Source: Streptomyces regalis (GTDB taxonomy: Bacteria; Actinomycetota; Actinomycetes; Streptomycetales; Streptomycetaceae). Taken from it: a stretch of DNA of 64,000 nt. The stretch is from positions 44,885-108,884 of the forward strand of contig NZ_LLZG01000092.1 in NCBI RefSeq assembly GCF_001509475.1, in the 5' to 3' direction. Of this stretch, positions 1-8,267 are shown in pieces. A model generated the notes under the pieces. That model was not told where the DNA came from and made no database searches. It saw only the letters and a list, made by a program, of their open reading frames with translations. Position numbers and translations under genes: made by a program. How positions within the stretch are numbered: the first letter of the stretch is position 1; each line of letters starts with the position of its first letter.

Positions 1-343
1 GCAGGTCGTGGGCGAGGCGGGCGCCTTCACGCGGGGCCGGTGCCGAGCCGGTCGGTGGGATCACCGTCCGTTCGGCCACCCGTGTGCCCGAGCCCTGGCG
101 GGCGGTGAGCCAGCCCTCGGCCACCAGTTCGGCGTACACCTCGGCGACCGTGTTGCGGGCGATGCCGAGGTCGGCGGCGAGGGAACGGGAGGAGGGCAGG
201 CGGGTGCCCGGGGCGAGACGGCCCGTTCGGACTGCCTCCCGCAGGGCGTCGGACAGGCCCCTGCGCAGGCCGGGACCGGTCGGCTCCAGGTGAAGGTCGA
301 CGCCGAGTGCACAGCTGCGCGACGTGCCCCGGTGTTCGGTCAT
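1..343 (-). CDS. MocR/PdxR-type GntR regulator, C-terminus cut by the window edge
   Basis: DNA-binding transcription factor. The visible 114 residues are the N-terminal winged helix-turn-helix of the GntR family. LPSSR lies at residues 49-53, followed by the recognition-helix stretch IARNTVAEVYAELVAEGWL at 61-79 and the wing ARQGSGT at 81-87. This LPSSR...ARQGSGT layout is typical of the MocR/PdxR subgroup, in which the HTH is followed by a PLP-binding aminotransferase-like domain. That domain would lie off the left edge, so the subgroup is inferred. The ATG at 343 opens the frame just ahead of the conserved domain. It reads away from the NDK-like genes, so it may not belong to the adjacent cluster. 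Confidence 0.75.
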   Translation of the reverse strand, partial: MTEHRGTSRSCALGVDLHLEPTGPGLRRGLSDALREAVRTGRLAPGTRLPSSRSLAADLGIARNTVAEVYAELVAEGWLTARQGSGTRVAERTVIPPTGSAPAPREGARLAHDL

Positions 344-532
344 GAAAGCCGACGTTACTCCAGGGCCACCACCGCACCGCTCCCGGTGAGCGCGGGTGGC
401 AGTGCCCGGTCGGGCGGTGTCGACGCCGGACACACCACCGTACAGGCTGAGCCCGGTCACCCGGGTCGGGCGTGCCTGGCCCCGTTGCTGCCGCGCCCCC
501 TCACCCGCCTCTGCGCGGACCGGTGTGTCCCG

Positions 533-1534
533 TCAGCCGGTGGCCGCGGCTCGCCACTGGGCCGCCGAGCTCGGCGGCAGCAGGTCCGCCGAGGCGGGGC
601 GGTCGGCGTCGAGGACCTCGGTGGCGATGCGGACGAAGTCCCAGGTGTCGACGTCCGGCGCCGCCGGGTCGAGGAGGGAGCACAACTCGTCCCAGGTGAG
701 CCGGGTGCCCGTGGCGACGGCGGAGCGAATGCGGGCGAGGGACTCCGGGGCGGTCGCCGCCCCGACACGCTTGAGGGCGGCGTCAAGATCGAAGTCGTTC
801 GACGGGAACGTGGCCTCCAGCCGGGCCACCTCCTCGAAGGCTCGCCGGGTGGCCGTCGTCGCGTCGGCCTGGCGTACCTCGGTGAGCAGCGCGCGGCGCT
901 CCGTCCGGTCCAGGAAGATGCCGACCTCACGGACGATGTCCGCCGGCTCGTCGGCCACATGGACGAAGTTGATGATCTTGTTGGGCGGGTCGAGCACTGT
1001 ACGGAGGTGCTCGGGCCCCCGCGCCTCGGGGTCGGCCGAGCCCTTGAGGTCGGCCAGCCGGACCGAGCCGGGTACCGCGGGGTCGTACCGGTCGTCGCGG
1101 ACGATCAGCAGCAGGGAGTCGGTGACGCTGTGCATCAGCGTCATCAGGGCAAGCCGGTCGGTGGTGTAGACGTGCCAGTTGTAACGCCACAGCTCGCGCA
1201 TCGAGTGCCGGTTGTGCCGGATTCGAGCGCTGCCGATGATGCTGAAGCCCTGGTCGGCGAGGTAGCGCAGGGTCCGGTCGGCGCGGCGGGCGGCCATGCC
1301 GTCGCACTTGAAGCTCAACAGGCCGAGGGGCGCGAGCTCGGCGGCGGTCGTCGCGGCTGCTTCAGCGGATCCGGAGCCGTCCGACGCGCCGATGACGTCG
1401 AGCGCATCCGACCAGCACTCGCGGAAGTAGAGGTCCTCGGCGAAGAGTTCGGTCTTGGTGGCCGAGACGGTCAGGGCGGGCCACAGCTCCTCGCCCGGCA
1501 TCCGGCTGTCGCGTGCGGGGGGTGCGCTGGTCAT
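533..1534 (-). CDS. NDK-like domain protein A
   Basis: 333 residues with a nucleoside-diphosphate-kinase-like domain at about 70-215 and a C-terminal extension of about 120 residues that I do not recognise. The NDK nucleotide motif KPDG is altered to KCDG (76-79), but the phosphorylated-histidine region survives as NFVHVADEP, with His192 three residues after Asn189 as in N-x-x-H of true NDKs. Real NDKs are about 140 residues and lack both extensions, so activity and substrate are open. The ATG at 1534 is preceded by a purine-rich stretch; an in-frame start lies 13 codons upstream. It is a paralogue of the next gene on the same strand, and both diverge from the candidate precursor at 3011. Confidence 0.7.
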   Translation of the reverse strand: MTSAPPARDSRMPGEELWPALTVSATKTELFAEDLYFRECWSDALDVIGASDGSGSAEAAATTAAELAPLGLLSFKCDGMAARRADRTLRYLADQGFSIIGSARIRHNRHSMRELWRYNWHVYTTDRLALMTLMHSVTDSLLLIVRDDRYDPAVPGSVRLADLKGSADPEARGPEHLRTVLDPPNKIINFVHVADEPADIVREVGIFLDRTERRALLTEVRQADATTATRRAFEEVARLEATFPSNDFDLDAALKRVGAATAPESLARIRSAVATGTRLTWDELCSLLDPAAPDVDTWDFVRIATEVLDADRPASADLLPPSSAAQWRAAATG

Positions 1535-1713
1535 GCGGTCTCTCTCTTCCGGCTCGCTGCGAACGGACAACAAGGAACTACGGGTTGTCGGTCATGGTCT
1601 CGGGGCCACGGGCTTCGCCGCCGTCATGCCGCGGCGGCCGGCGGCGCGGCGCGGCGCGGCGGCTTCGCTCCCCCTCGCACGTCCCTGCGCGTCGCCGCAG
1701 TCTGCGTGCGCCG

Positions 1714-2664
1714 TCAAAACCCGGCGTCCGACTTCCACGACTCGGGCTCGGGATTGGCCAGCACCTTGGGGTGCCCCGGCTCGTCGTACACGATGAAGTA
1801 CGTGCCGAGCACGGCCAGGTCCCAGCGCTCGGGGCATGCCCCCGCCGCGTCGAGGTCCGCCAGGAATGCGCGCCACCCGATGCGCTCGCCCCGTTCCATA
1901 CGCTGAAGAGCGTGGCGCGCGGACTCGGCAGCCGGGCCCGGTGCGGCCGCTGCCACCGACTCGGCCACCCTGCTCAGCGCGTCGGCTGAGGCCAGGGAGC
2001 GGGTGGGGGCGGCGAAGCGCTCCAGGGCCTGGTCGAGGGCGTCCTTGTCCTGGGCGGTGAGGGCGCCGCACGCAAGGCTGTCGAGCAGCGCCCGGCGGGC
2101 TGGGACGTCGAAGAGCAGGCCGAGTTCGCGCAGCAGGTCCGCCGGTTCATCGGCGACGTGGACATAGCTGAGGACACGGTTCGGCTGGCCGAGCAGGCTG
2201 CGCAGCGTGCCGGGCTTCTGGGCCTCCAGCGTGGCCGAACCCTTGAGCGTGGACAGCCGTACGGTGCCGGGGAGTTCATGGCCGGGCTCACCGCGCAGCA
2301 GCAGGAACAGCGCGGGGCCCGCCCCGAGCAGCGACTCGTTGACCGCGAGCCGGTCCAGCGTGGCCGACGTGAGCTGGTAGCGCCACAGCTCGCGCCAGTG
2401 GAACGGCTGGAAGCGGAACTCCCGTACGGCCACGGGGGTGAAGCCGTGCTCGGTCAGGTACTCCAGGACCGGGGGCAGCTTGCCTGCCGCAAGGCCGTCC
2501 GGCTTGACCATCAGCAGGGCCGTGTCCCGCAGTACGGTGGCGAGGCCCCCGGCGCCGAGCGCCTCCTCGGCGTCGCACAGACCTTCACGGAAGTAGGTCT
2601 CACGGGCGTACAGATCTCTTTTGGTCTGACTGCGGGTCAGCGTCGACCAGTCGAGCGTTGCCAT
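1714..2664 (-). CDS. NDK-like domain protein B
   Basis: 316 residues, paralogous to the gene at 533-1534. It keeps the canonical LMVKPDG motif (52-57) and the histidine region YVHVADEP (His169), but Ser166 stands where NDKs have Asn in N-x-x-H. Shared blocks with its paralogue include HWRELWRY/MRELWRY and the GTVRLSTLKGSA/GSVRLADLKGSA stretch, which is not typical of housekeeping NDKs and defines a small subfamily. The start has a strong ribosome site (GGGGGAAGG) just upstream. It is divergently arranged with the 70-residue candidate precursor, so the two may share a control region. A role as a phosphotransferase or nucleotide-binding partner in the neighbouring pathway is inference. Confidence 0.72.
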   Translation of the reverse strand: MATLDWSTLTRSQTKRDLYARETYFREGLCDAEEALGAGGLATVLRDTALLMVKPDGLAAGKLPPVLEYLTEHGFTPVAVREFRFQPFHWRELWRYQLTSATLDRLAVNESLLGAGPALFLLLRGEPGHELPGTVRLSTLKGSATLEAQKPGTLRSLLGQPNRVLSYVHVADEPADLLRELGLLFDVPARRALLDSLACGALTAQDKDALDQALERFAAPTRSLASADALSRVAESVAAAAPGPAAESARHALQRMERGERIGWRAFLADLDAAGACPERWDLAVLGTYFIVYDEPGHPKVLANPEPESWKSDAGF

Positions 2665-2929
2665 CGAACCTTCCCCCGGTGCCGGTTACGAATGCTGCCG
2701 TCGCCCGGATGCTAGCAGGTTCACATTTCAGGACCGGATCACGTGAGACGCGATTTTGGAATCGCAGCCCGAGCCCTCCTCCAGGCGAGACAAGTTCGCC
2801 GCATTATGCGCCGAGATCACTCACCGGAAAGGACGTCGAGGGTCAATTCGGACACACCCCCGCTTGGTCAAGATGTCATGGGTAAAGAAATTTCCCAGGT
2901 CAGAAGTGTTCGGCGGCCCACTCTGAGCC

Positions 2930-2960
2930 TTGACGGCCTCGACCGGCATCCGGCTAACCT
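2930..2960 (+). promoter_or_regulatory. Candidate promoter for the 70-residue peptide gene
   Basis: TTGACG at 2930-2935 and TAACCT at 2955-2960, separated by 19 bases, match a sigma-70/HrdB-type promoter. Transcription would begin about 45 bases before the ATG at 3011. The -35 lies inside the 12-mer GCCTTGACGGCC (2927-2938), which recurs at 11731-11742 ahead of the second small peptide. The rest of the 346-base gap 2665-3010 shows no convincing gene. Confidence 0.5.
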
Positions 2961-3010
2961 CCGACTGCGGGAAATTCCTCCCGTCCATCGAATTAAGGAG
3001 GGTGGTCCAC

Positions 3011-3223
3011 ATGCGTAACGCTGTTTCCACCGCTGTGCAGAGCAGCAACTTCAACCTGAAGAATGAGGTCGTCGAGCTCATTCCTTCCGGGGTTGCCGCC
3101 GAGCGCGCCGTCCTGGGCGTCCGTGAGCTGGAGGCGTTCCGCGCTGCCGGTTCCTTCGTGCCGGCCTCGAAGCACGGCCTCGAGGTCATCACCGGCGCGA
3201 GCTGCGAGACCGGCGCCCAGTAA
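3011..3223 (+). CDS. Candidate 70-residue precursor or scaffold peptide
   Basis: Small peptide with a near-perfect ribosome site (AAGGAGG, 7 bases before the ATG at 3011), its own likely promoter and a strong hairpin directly after the stop. The N-terminal half is leader-like and rich in Val, Asn and Glu. The middle (PSGVAAERAVLGVRELEAF, 25-43) could be helical. The C-terminus ends GASCETGAQ with a single Cys at 65. It has no signal peptide. Codon use matches real genes, with most third positions G or C. Placement directly ahead of ATP-dependent and oxidative enzymes suggests a ribosomally made substrate or carrier, but the modified residues are unknown and I recognise no named family. An alternative is a small regulatory or stability protein. 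Confidence 0.65.
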   Translation: MRNAVSTAVQSSNFNLKNEVVELIPSGVAAERAVLGVRELEAFRAAGSFVPASKHGLEVITGASCETGAQ

Positions 3224-3229
3224 TCAAAC

Positions 3230-3269
3230 GCCGGGTGGGACCGCCGATTCGCCGGCGGTCCCACCCGGC
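3230..3269 (+). terminator. Strong hairpin after the precursor gene
   Basis: A perfect 17-bp stem with a 6-base loop begins 7 bases after the precursor stop codon. The next gene starts 84 bases later on the same strand. It could be a partial terminator or an mRNA-stabilising end that lets the peptide be made in excess over the enzymes. Confidence 0.75.
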
Positions 3270-3353
3270 ACCTTTCGTTCCGCATCCACGCTTTTCACAC
3301 CGCCCGCGAAAACGGCGGACCGGCCCACCCTTACTGCTGGATAGGAAAAGGTC

Positions 3354-4586
3354 ATGACCGACTCTTCGTCCCGCGCGCTGCCCACGGTTTCTGTTGTGAC
3401 CTCGCACGGCCGGCAGCCGCTGAGCGGCGCAGCCGACGAGCGCCTCATCGACATCCTCAGCCGGAACCACGTCCCGTGGTCCGCGGTCGCAGCCTATGCC
3501 GTTCCGGAATCCGGCGGGGACCTGCGTCTTTCGCCGTCACTCGACCGCACCCTGGCCGAGTTCGAGGACACATCCGAAATCCTGCTCTATTTCAATCGGA
3601 ACGTGAACCCCTTCAATTTCTCGATCGAGGATTTCAAGACGATCGAGAGCGACCACCCGGGTGAAGAGGCGACTGAGTACATCTACCAGCGTCTCGACAA
3701 CGAGACCGGCACCGCCGAGTCCTTCCTGAAGAAACTGAGCCCCGAGGAGTGCCGGCAGATCATCGCCGACCGGGTGGGCGACACAGTCCGCGCGAACGTG
3801 CCCGCGGGCGCCGACCTGGTCGTCGGCGTCAGCGGCGGCGGTGACAGCAATGCCCTGCTGTACGGCCTCAGTCAGCTGTCCGATCACGGCATCACCGTCC
3901 ATCCGGTGATCCTCAAGGGAATTCCGGACTGGGACGCCGGAGTGCCGCGCGCACAGGCGCTGTGCGAGAAATACGGTCTCGAACTGACCGTGATCGAGGC
4001 CGATGAGGTGAAGCAACTGCTGGGCATTCCGGCCGACTCGGTGGATCTGATCGACCGGTTCGAGCGCGAGTTCCAGGGCGACGACTTCGAGTTCCTCGGC
4101 ACGCTGATGATCCGGCTCGCGCTGTCCAAGGCGGCCCGGGACATCGGCACGTCGTACATCGCGACCGGAGTGAACCTCGAGGACATCGTCTGCGAGAACC
4201 TCTTCCGGGTCACCACGGGCTTGAAGCCGGCGGCCTTCCCGAAGCGGCAGATCGGTGACACGACGCTCGTCCTGCCGCTGTGGCTGTGCCCCAAGCGCAT
4301 CATCGACGGCTGCTTCCCCAAGTACTCGCTGGAGAACTACGACGCCCGCTACCCCTGCTTCTCGCTCGGCCGCAACCTCTACTACAGCGTGGTCTACGCC
4401 CTTCAGTCGCAGTTCCCGGGCTACCTGGAGCAGGTCGCCCACGGGCTGTCGCAGCTCAGCATGAAGGACCCGGTCGAGTACACGTACAACGAGCAGCTCG
4501 GCTTCCACGTCGAGCGGACCGTTCCCTTTCCCCTGCTGCGCAGGTTCCAGAAGATGCTCGGCGGCGCGCAGCCGACCGCCGGCTGA
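3354..4586 (+). CDS. PP-loop (N-type ATP pyrophosphatase) protein
   Basis: 410 residues. The PP-loop SGGGDS at 160-165 marks the adenylating fold shared by TilS/TtcA, ThiI and asparagine synthetase. Such enzymes activate a carboxylate or carbonyl oxygen as an AMP ester for attack by sulfur or an amine. Conserved-looking features follow: IATGVNLEDIVCENLFR and several Cys residues near 319-342. The first 90 residues resemble a small beta-grasp-like domain, which is tentative. There is no tRNA-binding tail as in TilS. It is the first enzyme gene after the 70-residue peptide, with a good ribosome site (AGGAAAAGG). Activation of a side chain or the C-terminus of that peptide is a plausible role, not shown. 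Confidence 0.75.
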   Translation: MTDSSSRALPTVSVVTSHGRQPLSGAADERLIDILSRNHVPWSAVAAYAVPESGGDLRLSPSLDRTLAEFEDTSEILLYFNRNVNPFNFSIEDFKTIESDHPGEEATEYIYQRLDNETGTAESFLKKLSPEECRQIIADRVGDTVRANVPAGADLVVGVSGGGDSNALLYGLSQLSDHGITVHPVILKGIPDWDAGVPRAQALCEKYGLELTVIEADEVKQLLGIPADSVDLIDRFEREFQGDDFEFLGTLMIRLALSKAARDIGTSYIATGVNLEDIVCENLFRVTTGLKPAAFPKRQIGDTTLVLPLWLCPKRIIDGCFPKYSLENYDARYPCFSLGRNLYYSVVYALQSQFPGYLEQVAHGLSQLSMKDPVEYTYNEQLGFHVERTVPFPLLRRFQKMLGGAQPTAG

Positions 4587-4606
4587 CCGGGCGGGACGGC
4601 AAGGAG

Positions 4607-6697
4607 ATGACCGCGCACTGCGTCGTCGTGGTCGGCGGTGGCCCCATGTGCACCTACGCCCTGGCGCATCTGGCGGCCGTTCTGCCCGAGGCGCCGCCGG
4701 CCGCGCGGGTGCGGCTTGTGGTCTTCGAGCGGGGTGGCCGGGCGGGTGCGGGCGAGGTGCACAGCGATGCGCAGCCGCAGACCGGCTATCTCAACCGGGT
4801 CGCCGGGCAGATCGCCTTCGCCCCTGACGAGTCGAGCGACCCGCCCCGCAAGCTGCTGCCCGCCCGGCTGCGGCCCACCTTCCAGGAGTGGTGTGCCGAG
4901 CGCCACGCCCGCACCCAGCACCCCGACTTCGCGCTACGCCCGCACGAGGTGCCCCGTCGCTATGTCCACGGGCTGGCCCTGCGCGAGCTGTTCCTGCGGT
5001 ACGTGGAGCGGCTGCGGGGCGTGCCCGGGGTCACGGTCGAACTGCGCGGCACCGAGGTCACGGACGTGACGCGGACCGGCGCCCGCGCCGAAGACCGCGA
5101 CCGTTTCCTGCTGCGATCCGCCGACGGGCGTGAACTCGCCGCCGACGAGATCCTGTTCGTCACCGGCCACTCCTGGAACACCCCCGCGCCGGGCAGCGAG
5201 GAGGAGCGGCTCGCGGCGCACGCGGGGTATGTGCCGACGCCGTATCCCCTGGCCGACCGGCTGGACGAGCGGGCGGTGCGGCCCGGCCGGCCGGTACTGG
5301 TGCGCGGGCTCGGGCTGACCGCCATCGACGTCTTCCTCCAGCTCACCGAGGGGCGCGGCGGTGTCTTCGTGGCCGACGGGGACGCGGCGCCGCACGGGCT
5401 GCGTTATGTACCGACCGGCCGCGAGCCGTCGGTCATCGTCGCCGTCAGCCCCAGCGGGGTGCCGGTTTCGGGCCGCCCGTTGAACGCCAAGGTGGGCGAT
5501 CCGGCCCGGCTCGAGCACACCGGCGTCTTCTTCACGGTCGACGCGGTACGCGCTCTGCGCTCCCGGGTCGGGGTGCGCCTTCCGGACGGTCGCCGTCCCC
5601 TCGACTTCGACGAGCATCTCTTCCCGCTGGTCTGCCTGGAGATGGCATGGGTGCACCATCGCACCGTGCGCGGTGACGCGGCCGTACGGCAGCTGTACGA
5701 CGCGGTCACGCCGGCGTACCGCGACTTCCTGGCGGGGCGCGGACCGTGGGGCGAGGAGGGCGCGGACGCACTGGTCCGGGCCTTGGAGAGACCGCTCGGT
5801 GAGAGGGACGGCAACGACGGGGCCGACGAGGACTCCGGTCGGTTCGCATGGCGTGTGCTGCTCGATCCGTTGCCCGCCGGTTCGGCCCGGCGTGGGGACG
5901 ACGGGGCCGACTGGGCCCGACGGGTCGATGCCTATCTGCGCCGGGATCACCGGGACGCCCTGGAGGGCAACCTGCGCAACGCGGTCAAGGCGGCCTGCGA
6001 CGGGGTCTGGCGCGATCTGCGCGCCGTCTTCGGGGCGGCCGTGGACTTCGGCGGGCTGACCCCCGACTCCCACCGGCGTTTCGTCCGCAACCATCTGCGC
6101 CACTACAACCGGCTCTCCAACGGCGCGGGCCTGGAGCCGATGCGCAAGGTGCTGGCACTGCTGGACGCGGGGCTGCTCGACCTGTCGGTCGGGCCGGAGC
6201 CCGCAGTGCGTCCGGGCAGTGAGGACGGCGCGGCGTTCACCGTGACGGGCGGGTGCACCGGTGTCATCCGGTCGGTGGACGCCGTGGTGGAGGGCCGGGT
6301 GCACCCCTTCGACCCCCGCCGTGACGTGCTGCCGCTGTACCGCTCGCTGCTGGACGCCGGTCTGGTACGGCTCTGGCGCAACCGTGGCCCGGCCGGCACC
6401 GACGACTTCGTGCCGGGCGCGCTGGACCTCACCGACCGCTTCCACCCCGTACTCCCCGACGGCTCGACCGAACCCCGGCTCACCTTCCTCGGTGCCCCCG
6501 CCGAAGGACTCCGGGTTTTCCAGCAGAGCGCCGCCCGGCCGTTCTCCAACAGCTCGGTCCTCGCCGTCGCCGCGGACTGGGCCGAGGAGGCGGCGCAGCG
6601 CATGGCGCAGGTCCCGCCCGCGCGCACCCCGGCGGCAACCGACCCCGCCGCACCCCATCCCACAGCCCCTGATCCCGAAGGGCGGACCACGCAGTGA
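4607..6697 (+). CDS. FAD/NAD(P)-binding protein (HI0933/PF13454-like)
   Basis: 696 residues. An N-terminal dinucleotide-binding motif, VVVVGGGPMCTYAL (6-19), opens a Rossmann domain of the large FAD-NAD(P)-binding family often annotated only as 'FAD/NAD(P)-binding protein'. FVTGHSW is the usual later ATGH-type flavin contact. The C-terminal end contains RPFSNSSVLAVAADWAEE and a low-complexity Ala/Pro tail. It starts 20 bases after the PP-loop gene; an AAGGAG lies immediately against the ATG at 4607, so translational coupling is likely. The next gene overlaps by GTGA. The family includes oxygenases and oxidases acting on amines, but the reaction here cannot be read from sequence. Confidence 0.75.
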   Translation: MTAHCVVVVGGGPMCTYALAHLAAVLPEAPPAARVRLVVFERGGRAGAGEVHSDAQPQTGYLNRVAGQIAFAPDESSDPPRKLLPARLRPTFQEWCAERHARTQHPDFALRPHEVPRRYVHGLALRELFLRYVERLRGVPGVTVELRGTEVTDVTRTGARAEDRDRFLLRSADGRELAADEILFVTGHSWNTPAPGSEEERLAAHAGYVPTPYPLADRLDERAVRPGRPVLVRGLGLTAIDVFLQLTEGRGGVFVADGDAAPHGLRYVPTGREPSVIVAVSPSGVPVSGRPLNAKVGDPARLEHTGVFFTVDAVRALRSRVGVRLPDGRRPLDFDEHLFPLVCLEMAWVHHRTVRGDAAVRQLYDAVTPAYRDFLAGRGPWGEEGADALVRALERPLGERDGNDGADEDSGRFAWRVLLDPLPAGSARRGDDGADWARRVDAYLRRDHRDALEGNLRNAVKAACDGVWRDLRAVFGAAVDFGGLTPDSHRRFVRNHLRHYNRLSNGAGLEPMRKVLALLDAGLLDLSVGPEPAVRPGSEDGAAFTVTGGCTGVIRSVDAVVEGRVHPFDPRRDVLPLYRSLLDAGLVRLWRNRGPAGTDDFVPGALDLTDRFHPVLPDGSTEPRLTFLGAPAEGLRVFQQSAARPFSNSSVLAVAADWAEEAAQRMAQVPPARTPAATDPAAPHPTAPDPEGRTTQ

Positions 6698-8019
6698 CAC
6701 GGCACCCTCATATGCGCCTCGGGGCCTTCCTCTACCCGACCGGCTATCACGTCGCGGCGTGGCGGCACCCCGAGGTGCCCGCCGACGCCGGGGTGGACAT
6801 CGGGCACTACGCCGAGCTGGCGCGCACCGCGGAGCGCGGCAAGCTGGACTTCCTCTTCCTGCCGGACAGTTCGGCCATGCGCGGAGGGGACACGGCGGAG
6901 CTGAGCCGTACCGCCATCCGGTACGTGGCCCAGTTCGAGCCGCTCACCCTGCTCGGCGCGCTGGCCGGCGTCACCGAGCGGATCGGGCTGACGGCCACGA
7001 TCTCCGCCACGTACAACGAGCCCTACCACTCGGCCCGGATGCTCGCCTCGCTGGACCACATCAGCCGGGGTCGGGCCGGCTGGAACCTGGTGACCTCGCA
7101 GAACCCGTACGAGGCCTACAACTTCGGTCTGCCCGAGCATCCCGAGCACGGCGTCCGGTACGCCAGGGCGCAGGAGTTCGCCCAGGTGGTCAAGGGCCTG
7201 TGGGACACCTGGAGTGACGACGCCTGGGTGCGGGACAAGGCGGCCGGGCGGTTCTTCGACCCCGCGGGGGTCCGGCCGCTCGACCACCACGGGGAGCACT
7301 TCTCGGTGCGTGGACCGCTCAACATGCCGCGCTGCCCGCAGGGCCACCCGGTGACGCTGCAGGCGGGGTCCTCGGACACCGGCCGCGATCTGGCCGCCGC
7401 GACCGCGGACGTGGTGTTCACGGCGCAGCATTCCCGGGAGCAGGCGCTGGCCTTCACCGAGGACGTGCGGGCGCGGGCGGAGAAACTCGGTCGCGATCCC
7501 GAGGGCGTGAAGGTCCTGGCCGGGGTCTTCCCCTTCGTGGGCCGTACCCGGGCCGAGGCGGAGGAGAAGGTGGAGCGGCTGCAGGATCTGATCGACCCTC
7601 AGGTGGGTCTCGGGCTGCTCTCCAGCGAGCTGGGCCATGCCGACCTTGACGGTAGCGACCTGGACGGGCCGCTGCCGGACATCCCGGTGTCCAACTCGGG
7701 TCGGTCGCGGCGCGATCTGCTCGTACGGATGGCGCGGGAGGAGGGGCTCACCGTCCGGCAGCTCTACAAGCGGGTGGCCGGGTCCCGGGGACACTGGCAG
7801 GTCGTGGGCACGCCCGAGTCGGTCGCCGACGAGCTCGCGGACTGGTTCCACAGCGGGGCGGTGGACGGCTTCATCGTGATGCCGCCGTATCTGCCGGGTG
7901 GTCTGGAGGACTTCGTCGACCTCGTGGTGCCCGAGCTGCGCCGGCGCGGCCTGTTCCGCACGGAGTACACGGGGACGACGCTGCGCGACCACCTCGGCCT
8001 CGCGAGGCCGGGCCGGTGA
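6694..8019 (+). CDS. LLM-class flavin-dependent monooxygenase (NtaA/SnaA/DszA type)
   Basis: 441 residues with the luciferase-like TIM-barrel signature of the nitrilotriacetate/dibenzothiophene-sulfone monooxygenase group: GAFLYPTGYHVAAWRHP near the N-terminus, LDHISRGRAGWNLVTS around 120-135, and a C-terminal substrate-cap region. These enzymes use FMNH2 from a separate reductase and O2 to oxidise C-N or C-S bonds. No dedicated flavin reductase is recognised next to it, although the preceding FAD/NAD(P)-binding protein might serve. The GTG start overlaps the previous stop (GTGA), and the following gene overlaps in the same way. Confidence 0.88.
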   Translation: MTRHPHMRLGAFLYPTGYHVAAWRHPEVPADAGVDIGHYAELARTAERGKLDFLFLPDSSAMRGGDTAELSRTAIRYVAQFEPLTLLGALAGVTERIGLTATISATYNEPYHSARMLASLDHISRGRAGWNLVTSQNPYEAYNFGLPEHPEHGVRYARAQEFAQVVKGLWDTWSDDAWVRDKAAGRFFDPAGVRPLDHHGEHFSVRGPLNMPRCPQGHPVTLQAGSSDTGRDLAAATADVVFTAQHSREQALAFTEDVRARAEKLGRDPEGVKVLAGVFPFVGRTRAEAEEKVERLQDLIDPQVGLGLLSSELGHADLDGSDLDGPLPDIPVSNSGRSRRDLLVRMAREEGLTVRQLYKRVAGSRGHWQVVGTPESVADELADWFHSGAVDGFIVMPPYLPGGLEDFVDLVVPELRRRGLFRTEYTGTTLRDHLGLARPGR

Positions 8020-8267
8020 GCGGGCCGGCCGGGCAGGACCGGCAGGACGCGCCGGCCGGGCGGGATCACGCCGCGGAGTTCGACCGGGTGATGGCGCGCG
8101 CGGGGTTGCCGGTGCCTGCCGAGTGGCGGGCCGGGACCGTCGCCTCGTACGCCGAACTCATGGCGCTCACCCCCTTGTTGCGCATGGCTGACCGACCGGT
8201 CGGCAGCGAGCCCTCGGCCGTGTACCGGATGCGGGCGGGCGACGACGAGGGGACGAAGGATGTCTGA
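8016..8267 (+). CDS. AtzG-like (DUF4089-type) small amidase partner
   Basis: 83 residues, GTG start overlapping the monooxygenase stop, and overlapping the amidase start by 8 bases. Its size, sequence style (FDRVMARAGLPVPAEW, a run of small helices) and position right before an amidase-signature enzyme fit AtzG, the small protein that binds the AtzE amidase of cyanuric-acid catabolism. AtzG is GatC-like and stabilises its partner. The first 20 residues are low-complexity. The function is inferred from position and resemblance. Confidence 0.6.
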   Translation: MSGPAGQDRQDAPAGRDHAAEFDRVMARAGLPVPAEWRAGTVASYAELMALTPLLRMADRPVGSEPSAVYRMRAGDDEGTKDV

